A stretch of DNA of 11,901 bases from Flavobacterium sp. (GTDB lineage: Bacteria > Bacteroidota > Bacteroidia > Flavobacteriales > Flavobacteriaceae), in NCBI RefSeq assembly GCF_003525665.1, contig NZ_DQDX01000132.1:1-11901 (forward strand), written 5' to 3'. Position 1 is the stretch's first letter, and the number at the start of each line of letters is the position of its first letter. This document shows positions 1-4,835 of the stretch, piece after piece. The notes below the pieces were generated by a model. The model worked only from the letters and a program-made list of their open reading frames with translations, was not told where the DNA came from and ran no database searches. The translations under genes and the position numbers were made by a program.

Positions 1-28
1 CTTCGTGAAGCGGCGACACGTTGTGTGC
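1..28 (+). repeat. attC-like repeat, 3' part (partial)
   Basis: This is the right-hand end of a cassette-boundary repeat whose left part lies outside the window. Bases 1-22 match 662-683 at 20 of 22 positions; the mismatches are at bases 5 and 12. The element ends in CGACACGTTGTGTGC. Its last nine bases, GTTGTGTGC (20-28), are the exact reverse complement of GCACACAAC at 547-555. By analogy with integron attC sites, GTT at 20-22 would be the recombination core and the following bases would belong to the downstream cassette. That role is inference; the repeat and its symmetry are seen directly. Confidence 0.7.
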
Positions 29-54
29 TATTTAACTCAAATAACGTTGAATTA

Positions 55-531
55 ATGAAAATTATAAAAGAAAACACAAATTTAGGTGCATTGTTATTTT
101 ACTTATTGTTATTAATTCCATTTGATTATATTTTTAATGGTGCTTTAATAAGTAAAAAATTTGAAAAGCCGTATTCTATTGTCATTTTTATTTTACTTTT
201 AATTTTAGAGATGGGTTATCTAATTTATTTTTCCTATGAAAATATTTACAGAATAGAATTTAATGAACAAGGAATAGAAATCGATTACAAATTAAAAAAA
301 CTTAAAAAAAAATACAGCATTAGAAATGTAATAAAGGTAGGAATTTCAAATTCACAACGAAATTCTATGCACAACGTAAATTTTTATTTTGATGATGGTT
401 CAAAAATTTCAATGCCTAGTTCGGACAAAGATGAATTAAAAAAAGTATATCGTTTTTTTAAAGATAAAGGTATTAAATGCAAGGTTGTTGGTTTGCCTGC
501 GGGAAGAATACCAGAAGATTATAACTGGTAA
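55..531 (+). CDS. Hypothetical two-TM membrane protein, cassette-borne
   Basis: I do not recognise a named family. From the ATG at 55 the product is 158 residues. Two hydrophobic segments (about residues 11-32 and 40-60) suggest a small integral membrane protein with a short hairpin. The following ~95 residues are soluble, with alternating beta-like segments (YRIEFNEQGIEIDY, VNFYFDDGSKISM) and a charged helix (DELKKVYRFFKDKG). That pattern resembles the PH-like domains often found after two TM helices in small bacterial proteins, but this is inference from pattern only. The frame stays open up to a GTG at 25, but that GTG lies inside the repeat core GTTGTGTGC, so the ATG at 55 is preferred. 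The gene lies alone between two attC-like repeats, oriented towards the complete one, as integron cassette genes usually are. It is very rich in Lys, Asn, Ile and Phe codons and looks more A+T-rich than the neighbouring operon, consistent with acquisition by transfer. Confidence 0.75.
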   Translation: MKIIKENTNLGALLFYLLLLIPFDYIFNGALISKKFEKPYSIVIFILLLILEMGYLIYFSYENIYRIEFNEQGIEIDYKLKKLKKKYSIRNVIKVGISNSQRNSMHNVNFYFDDGSKISMPSSDKDELKKVYRFFKDKGIKCKVVGLPAGRIPEDYNW

Positions 532-546
532 ATTTAAATATAAACA

Positions 547-683
547 GCACACAACAGCCATTTCAAGAAATGGCGTGGCTCGGGATTTATTTGAAATGGA
601 AAAGGTTTTTAATTTAAAGTTTTGTTTATATTTGTAAAGGCTTGGTCTTGGTTCATCGCCACTTCTTGAAGCCGCGACACGTT
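547..683 (+). repeat. attC-like imperfect inverted repeat (full copy)
   Basis: This 137-bp element starts 15 bases after the stop of the small membrane protein gene. Its left arm runs GCACACAAC (547-555), then GCCATTTCAAGAAATGGCG (557-575), itself a 7-bp-stem hairpin. Its right arm (657-683) reads CGCCACTTCTTGAAGCCGCG followed by ACACGTT. The reverse complement of the right arm shares TTCAAGAARTGGCG with the left arm, 13 of 14 bases. The outermost AAC and GTT also pair. After GTT at 681-683 the sequence departs from the first copy (A-run instead of GTGTGC), which is what a last cassette in an array would show. Size, symmetry and position match integron attC sites, but the core GTTGTGT departs by one base from the classical GTTRRRY. 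A mobile palindrome or MITE-like repeat is the main alternative. Confidence 0.65.
627..634 (+). promoter_or_regulatory. Possible -7 promoter element inside repeat
   Basis: TATATTTG is a perfect match to the Bacteroidota -7 consensus TAnnTTTG. It lies in the central spacer of the attC-like repeat and points out of the cassette on the plus strand. No convincing TTTG -33 box sits 19-23 bases upstream. In an A+T-rich spacer a chance match is quite possible. Confidence 0.25.
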
Positions 684-741
684 AAAAAAAACTGTTCATA
701 CCTAATCACCATTTTTGGTCAATTAATCAAAATCAACATAA

Positions 742-774
742 AAAAAACCGTTTTGCAGTACAAAACGGTTTTTT
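742..774. terminator. Bidirectional intrinsic terminator
   Basis: There is a perfect 14-bp stem: AAAAAACCGTTTTG (742-755) pairs with 761-774 around a 5-base loop (CAGTA). The A-run on one side and T-run on the other make it functional in both directions. It lies 14 bases beyond the stop of the minus-strand carboxyltransferase gene, so it most likely ends the acyl-CoA carboxylase operon. It would also stop plus-strand transcription leaving the cassette-like unit. Confidence 0.9.
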
Positions 775-788
775 AAATTTATATCAAC

Positions 789-2330
789 CTACAACGGAAT
801 ATTTCCGTGCTTTCTTTTAGGAACATCAACTACTTTATTTTCTAGCATACTGAAGGCTTTCATTAATTTTCTTCTAGTATCGTGTGGCAAAATTACCTCA
901 TCAATAAAACCACGTTGCGCTGCCGTGTATGGATTTGCAAATAACTCCGCATATTCTGCTTCTTTTTCTGCTAATTTCTCTGCAGGATTTGCTGCTTCGC
1001 TAATTTCTTTTTTGAAGATAATTTCTGACGCACCTTTTGCTCCCATTACGGCAATTTCAGCACTTGGCCAAGCAAAATTCATGTCGGCACCAATGTGTTT
1101 CGAATTCATTACATCATACGCGCCACCATAAGCTTTTCTTGTAATTACAGTAACTCTTGGAACAGTTGCTTCGCTAAAAGCGTATAACAATTTGGCTCCA
1201 TGCGTGATGATTCCGTTCCATTCTTGATCGGTTCCAGGTAAAAATCCAGGAACATCTTCTAAAACTAAAAGTGGAATATTAAAACAGTCACAAAAACGCA
1301 CAAATCGCGCACCTTTAATTGAAGATTTTACATCCAAACAACCAGCCAAATATTTTGGATTATTGGCTACAATTCCGATGCTTCTTCCACCCAAACGAGC
1401 AAATCCAACCACAATATTTTCGGCAAAATCTTTATGAATTTCGAAAAACGAATCTTCATCAATGATGTTTGCAATTACATCGTGCATATCATACGGTTTG
1501 TTCGCGTTTTCTGGAATAATGGTATCCAATTTTTCACGAATTTCATCGTTTGGCGTGTAAGGTAATTTTGGCGTAGTTTCTCTGTTATTTTGAGGCATAT
1601 AACTCAACAACTTCTTGATATCTTCTAGACATTCAATTCCGTTTGGAGAAGTAATATGTGCTACACCAGATTTGGTAGAATGCGTACTTGCTCCACCTAA
1701 TTCTTCTGAAGTAACTTCCTCATTTGTAACCGTTTTCACGACATTCGGACCAGTAACAAACATATAACTGCTTCCTTCAACCATCATAGTAAAATCGGTC
1801 ATCGCAGGCGAATAAACCGCTCCACCAGCGCATGGTCCCATAATTGCAGAAATTTGAGGAATTACGCCACTAGATTGTACATTTCGATAAAAAATATCGG
1901 CATAACCACCAAGCGAACGAACACCTTCTTGAATACGTGCGCCACCAGAATCATTAAGTCCAATCATTGGTGCGCCACTTTTTAGTGCCATATCCATGAC
2001 TTTACAGATTTTCTCGGCATGCGTTTCTGATAATGAACCTCCAAAAACCGTAAAATCTTGTGCAAAAACATACACAATTCGTCCGTTGATTGTTCCGTAA
2101 CCGGTAATTACGCCATCGCCATAGTAGATTTCTTTCTCCATTCCGAAATCGGTAGTTCGATGTGTTACTAACATTCCGATTTCTTCAAATGAACCTTCGT
2201 CTAATAAATATTCCACTCGTTCACGAGCCGTCAATTTTTTATTAGAATGCTGTTTGGCAATACGTTTTTCGCCACCGCCTAATTTGGCAAGAGCAATTTT
2301 ATCGTTTAATATTTTTATTTTGTCTTCCAT
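789..2330 (-). CDS. pccB: Acyl-CoA carboxylase carboxyltransferase (beta) subunit
   Basis: A 513-residue cytoplasmic carboxyltransferase that moves CO2 from carboxybiotin to an acyl-CoA, most likely propionyl-CoA giving methylmalonyl-CoA. Both crotonase-like halves are complete. The N-half contains DSGGARIQEG (127-136) and GPCAGGA (165-171), the first oxyanion-hole region. The C-half contains EDVPGFLPGTDQEWNGII and RKAYGGAYDVMNSKH, the second. The C-terminus, PKRKHGNIPL, is typical of the family. Asp406 directly follows GGAY. Human PCCB also has GGAYDVM, and in Streptomyces carboxylases this position is known to influence acetyl- versus propionyl-CoA choice, so propionyl-CoA is favoured by analogy. 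It is the last gene of the operon, 86 bp after the biotin carboxylase gene, with a strong terminator just beyond. A related family, methylmalonyl-CoA decarboxylase alpha, is less likely because a biotin carboxylase is encoded alongside. Other acyl-CoA substrates cannot be excluded. Confidence 0.93.
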   Translation of the reverse strand: MEDKIKILNDKIALAKLGGGEKRIAKQHSNKKLTARERVEYLLDEGSFEEIGMLVTHRTTDFGMEKEIYYGDGVITGYGTINGRIVYVFAQDFTVFGGSLSETHAEKICKVMDMALKSGAPMIGLNDSGGARIQEGVRSLGGYADIFYRNVQSSGVIPQISAIMGPCAGGAVYSPAMTDFTMMVEGSSYMFVTGPNVVKTVTNEEVTSEELGGASTHSTKSGVAHITSPNGIECLEDIKKLLSYMPQNNRETTPKLPYTPNDEIREKLDTIIPENANKPYDMHDVIANIIDEDSFFEIHKDFAENIVVGFARLGGRSIGIVANNPKYLAGCLDVKSSIKGARFVRFCDCFNIPLLVLEDVPGFLPGTDQEWNGIITHGAKLLYAFSEATVPRVTVITRKAYGGAYDVMNSKHIGADMNFAWPSAEIAVMGAKGASEIIFKKEISEAANPAEKLAEKEAEYAELFANPYTAAQRGFIDEVILPHDTRRKLMKAFSMLENKVVDVPKRKHGNIPL

Positions 2331-2340
2331 CGTTTTGAGA

Positions 2341-2420
2341 TTAAAGAAAATAGAGAATAGAAAAAAGACTTTACCAACTGCTCAATCTATTTTCTATATT
2401 CTATTTTCTATGTTCTTTAA
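2341..2420. repeat. Opposed heptamer arrays forming an inverted repeat
   Basis: The short gap between the biotin carboxylase and carboxyltransferase genes is almost filled by two heptamer arrays. The left array (2345-2365) reads AGAAAAT, AGAGAAT, AGAAAAA. The right array (2389-2416) reads ATTTTCT, ATATTCT, ATTTTCT, ATGTTCT and is its reverse complement. Bases 2341-2364 match the reverse complement of 2397-2420 at 21 of 24 positions. The outermost arm overlaps the stop codon of the biotin carboxylase gene. The transcript could fold into a long A-U hairpin around a ~32-base loop. It lacks the GC-rich core of an intrinsic terminator, so any effect on the downstream gene would be partial. Confidence 0.75.
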
Positions 2421-3865
2421 TTTGGTAATCTTAGGATTTGTTTATCAGAAATATACTGTTGCAAAGCAATCATCGCCGCAATTTCTGCTTCTGTATCTAA
2501 ATTGGCTTTCATTTTTTCTGGATTGTAATATGATTTTACAAAACCAGTATCGAAATCACCCGAACGAAATGCTTCGTGTTCCATCACAAATTTTCCAAAA
2601 GGTAAAGTTGTTGCAACGCCTTCTACATGATAATTATCGATTGCTTTAATCATTAATTCGATTGATTCTTCACGAGTTTTTCCGTAAGTTACCAATTTCG
2701 AAAGCATTGGATCGTAGTAAATTGGCACATCCATTCCTTCTTCAATTCCGTTATCAACACGAATTCCTTCGCCTTCAGGCAATTTATAAGTACTTAAAAA
2801 TCCAACATTTGGAAGGAAATCATTCATAGAATCTTCTGCATAAACACGAAGTTCCATAGCGTGACCTTTTATTTGTAAATCTTCTTGTTTCATTTCTAAA
2901 ACTTCGCCTTGAGCGACTTTTATTTGCAATTCGACCAAATCCAAACCCGAAATCATTTCCGATACTGGATGTTCTACTTGCAAACGCGTATTCATTTCAA
3001 GAAAGTAGAAATTCAAATCTGCATCCATTAAAAATTCTACTGTTCCTGCTCCAAGATAATCACAAGCACGAGCTACTTTTACAGCTGCTTCACCCATTTC
3101 TTTTCTTTTTTCTGGAGTTAAAATTGATGATGGTGCTTCTTCAACCACTTTTTGATGGCGACGTTGAATGCTGCATTCTCTTTCAAAAATATACAACACA
3201 TTGTCATGACTATCGGCCATAATTTGGATTTCGATATGACGTGGTTTGGTTACATATTTTTCAATAAAAACCGATCCATCGCCAAATGCATTGGTTGCTT
3301 CAGAAATTGCTCTGTCCATTTGAGAAACAAAATCTTCTTCTTTTTCAACTACTCGCATTCCTTTTCCTCCACCGCCAGCAGATGCTTTTATCAGAATTGG
3401 AAAACCAATTTTGCTCGCTATTTTCTTAGCTTCTTCAATATCGGTGATAGCTTCTTCTGTTCCTGGAACCATCGGAATATTATAATGTTTTACCGCTTCT
3501 TTTGCTGCCAATTTGCTTCCCATCATTTCAATCGCTTTCGATTTTGGTCCGATGAAAATGATGTTGTTTTTTTCACAAGCTTCGGCGAAAGCTGAATTTT
3601 CACTTAAAAATCCGTAACCTGGATGCACAGCATCAACACCTAATTCTTTACAAACTTCGATGATTTTGTCGCCACGCAAATACGACTGACTTGACGCAGC
3701 TTCACCAATGCAAACCGCTTCGTCTGCATATTTCACATGAAGCGCATTTCTATCGGCAGTTGAAAAAACAGCTACCGTTTTAATGCCCATTTTTTTAGCA
3801 GTTTTCATTACTCTAATGGCAATTTCACCGCGATTGGCAACTAATATTTTGGTTATTTTTTTCAT
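2417..3865 (-). CDS. accC: Acyl-CoA carboxylase biotin carboxylase subunit
   Basis: A 482-residue ATP-grasp enzyme that uses ATP and bicarbonate to carboxylate biotin on the carrier protein encoded just upstream. Domains in order: the N-terminal biotin carboxylase fold (ILVANRGEIAIRV from residue 7, HPGYGFLSEN 81-90); the ATP-grasp domain with the glycine-rich loop KASAGGGGKGMR (160-171); ECSIQRRHQKVVEEAP (230-245); the catalytic stretch EMNTRLQVEHPVSE (290-303); and a C-terminal domain with GHAMELRVYAED. Equivalents of the E. coli AccC residues Lys116, Lys159, His209, Lys238, Glu288 and Arg292 are present, shifted by one or two. It is about 30 residues longer than E. coli AccC (~449), with a helical tail ending QQYISDKQILRLPN, a length common in acyl-CoA carboxylase versions. 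It lies between the carrier and carboxyltransferase genes, and both flanking gaps carry repeat elements. The ATG at 3863-3865 begins exactly at the conserved N-terminus. Confidence 0.96.
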   Translation of the reverse strand: MKKITKILVANRGEIAIRVMKTAKKMGIKTVAVFSTADRNALHVKYADEAVCIGEAASSQSYLRGDKIIEVCKELGVDAVHPGYGFLSENSAFAEACEKNNIIFIGPKSKAIEMMGSKLAAKEAVKHYNIPMVPGTEEAITDIEEAKKIASKIGFPILIKASAGGGGKGMRVVEKEEDFVSQMDRAISEATNAFGDGSVFIEKYVTKPRHIEIQIMADSHDNVLYIFERECSIQRRHQKVVEEAPSSILTPEKRKEMGEAAVKVARACDYLGAGTVEFLMDADLNFYFLEMNTRLQVEHPVSEMISGLDLVELQIKVAQGEVLEMKQEDLQIKGHAMELRVYAEDSMNDFLPNVGFLSTYKLPEGEGIRVDNGIEEGMDVPIYYDPMLSKLVTYGKTREESIELMIKAIDNYHVEGVATTLPFGKFVMEHEAFRSGDFDTGFVKSYYNPEKMKANLDTEAEIAAMIALQQYISDKQILRLPN

Positions 3866-3878
3866 ATATAGATTTTAA

Positions 3879-3961
3879 TTTGCCGTTAAGACACTAAGTC
3901 ACTAAGTTTTTTTGGAGATAAAAAATTAAAATCCTTTGTGTCCTTGCGCCTTTGTGGCAAA
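3879..3961. repeat. REP-like imperfect palindrome with ~8-bp periodicity
   Basis: Two 28-base arms (3879-3906 and 3934-3961) form an imperfect inverted repeat matching at 19 of 28 positions, beginning TTTGCC and ending GGCAAA. Each arm is itself internally periodic at about 8 bases: ACACTAAG, TCACTAAG on the left and CTTTGTGT, CCTTGCGC, CTTTGTGG on the right. The loop has an extra inverted pair, GATTTTAATT (3871-3880) with AATTAAAATC (3924-3933). The element fills the 108-bp gap between the carrier and biotin carboxylase genes, so it is transcribed within the operon. From memory, similar CTTTGTGTC/GCGCCTTTGTGGC repeats are dispersed in many Bacteroidota genomes; I cannot check this here. Confidence 0.75.
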
Positions 3962-3973
3962 ATTTGTGTCTTT

Positions 3974-4459
3974 TTATTCGAATTCAATTAACAATTGTCC
4001 TTTATCGACTGCATTTCCTTTTTCTACAGCAATAGATTTTATAATTCCATCTCTTGGTGATAGGAAACTGTTTTCCATTTTCATGGCTTCCAGAATCAAT
4101 AATGGATCATTTTCTTTCACTGATTGTCCAACCTCAACACTAATCTCTAGAATTAAACCAGGCATTGGTGCTTTTATAGCGTTTACGACTTTGGTTTTAC
4201 CAACTTCAATTCCCATACTTTTGATAAGAATGTCTAAAGCGTCTGAAATAGCCACTTCATAAGTGTTGTTGTTAACTTTAATCGTGTATTTTTTAGCTAT
4301 GAAATCGGTAGCAATGATTTCGGCTTTGTACGGTTTACTGTCTTTTAGTACATGGAATTTTGTTTTGTCCATGCTAACAGCGTCAAGGTTTTTAAGGTCA
4401 CTTTCTGATAAATCAAACGAAGTTGTGTTGTTTACCGAAAGTTTATACGAATTACTCAT
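3974..4459 (-). CDS. Biotin carboxyl carrier protein (acyl-CoA carboxylase)
   Basis: A 161-residue carrier whose C-terminal biotinyl domain (about residues 94-161) shuttles carboxybiotin between the two enzymes encoded downstream. The biotinylation motif EAMKMEN is at 124-130, with Lys127 as the expected biotinylated lysine, preceded by the hallmark APMPGLI (97-103) and followed by the usual VEKGNAVDKGQLL half. The N-terminal ~80 residues form a beta-rich region (YKAEIIATDFIAKKYTIKVNNNTYEV) like the linker domain of other acyl-CoA carboxylase carriers; there is no Ala/Pro-rich hinge. The ATG at 4459 (MSNSYKLSVNN) is chosen over one 36 bases upstream, whose extra residues (MFIFTVKFKLSR) do not look like the family. 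It is first in the operon. TTTCTTTG on the minus strand (4493-4500) is one base off the TAnnTTTG -7 consensus and is a weak promoter candidate. Confidence 0.93.
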   Translation of the reverse strand: MSNSYKLSVNNTTSFDLSESDLKNLDAVSMDKTKFHVLKDSKPYKAEIIATDFIAKKYTIKVNNNTYEVAISDALDILIKSMGIEVGKTKVVNAIKAPMPGLILEISVEVGQSVKENDPLLILEAMKMENSFLSPRDGIIKSIAVEKGNAVDKGQLLIEFE

Positions 4460-4624
4460 ACGACTTAATTTAAATTTGACCGTAAAAATAAACAAAGAAA
4501 ACGTTTTCGTGAAGTAAATTATGGATTAAAATTGGTAATTTAATATAGCTAAATTGAAATTGTAATCAAAAACATAAAAATAATAAGTCAAACCATTAGA
4601 ATATAGGTGGAATAAAATTACTAA
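4460..4624. other. Non-coding stretch, no clear feature
   Basis: This is the first part of a 376-bp gap between the carrier protein and radical SAM genes. It is very A+T-rich. I see no RNA gene, no perfect TAnnTTTG on the minus strand for the carboxylase operon, and no readable remains of the N-terminal part of the plus-strand gene fragment that follows. Confidence 0.5.
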
Positions 4625-4768
4625 AAACTTACTATATATTTTGTAGCGATAAGCTACGAGAATTCGAATGCAGTAATTTTGGATATTTCCAACAGACAAA
4701 GCGGCATTTATTTCTTAAAAATAACTTCAGACAAAGGAAATAAAGTTGAAAAGGTAGTTAAACAATAG
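4625..4768 (+). pseudogene. Remnant of T9SS cargo C-terminus (type A-like sorting domain)
   Basis: An open plus-strand frame runs from just after a stop at 4622-4624 to TAG at 4766-4768 (47 codons) with no ATG. Its last ~30 residues, containing ILDISNRQSGIYFLKITSD and then KGNKVEKVVKQ, have the typical end of a T9SS type A C-terminal sorting domain: the SGIYFLKI strand, a D-G/N turn and a Lys-rich VEKVVKQ terminus. Such a tail normally ends a long secreted protein, but no gene body lies upstream, where the minus-strand carboxylase operon begins. An intrinsic terminator of the right strand follows 32 bases later. The simplest reading is a deleted or decayed secreted-protein gene of which only the tail and terminator survive. 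The protein similarity is clear by eye; the history is inference. Confidence 0.75.
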
Positions 4769-4800
4769 TCAGTTACTATAGTTTAAGTTAATTGAACTGT

Positions 4801-4828
4801 GCGAATCAGCAATGGTTCGCGTTTTTTT
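4801..4828 (+). terminator. Intrinsic terminator, plus strand
   Basis: GCGAATC (4801-4807) pairs with GGTTCGC (4814-4820), including one T-G wobble, around a 6-base loop, followed by G and seven Ts. The T-tract is only on the plus strand, so it serves the vanished gene whose sorting-domain tail ends at 4768, not the radical SAM gene converging from the right. Confidence 0.75.
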
Positions 4829-4835
4829 ATTTGCT

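Noticed and set aside
25..54. GTG at 25 as start of the small membrane protein
   Set aside because: It lies inside the repeat core GTTGTGTGC; the ATG at 55 gives a normal N-terminus ahead of the first membrane segment.
3152..3595. Plus-strand open frame opposite the biotin carboxylase gene
   Set aside because: It is a shadow of a strongly conserved minus-strand gene; the translation is Phe/Asn-rich with no motif. The same applies to other antisense frames at 925-1131, 2254-2649, 3936-4262, 4263-4517, 5046-5294, 7196-7390 and 9272-9556.
4460..4495. Upstream ATG at 4495 as start of the biotin carrier protein
   Set aside because: The extra residues MFIFTVKFKLSR do not resemble the family, and the DNA looks like an A+T-rich leader.
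4643..4657. Hairpin GTAGC-GATAA-GCTAC
   Set aside because: A five-pair stem inside the decayed T9SS tail, with no T-tract and no conserved context; chance is likely.
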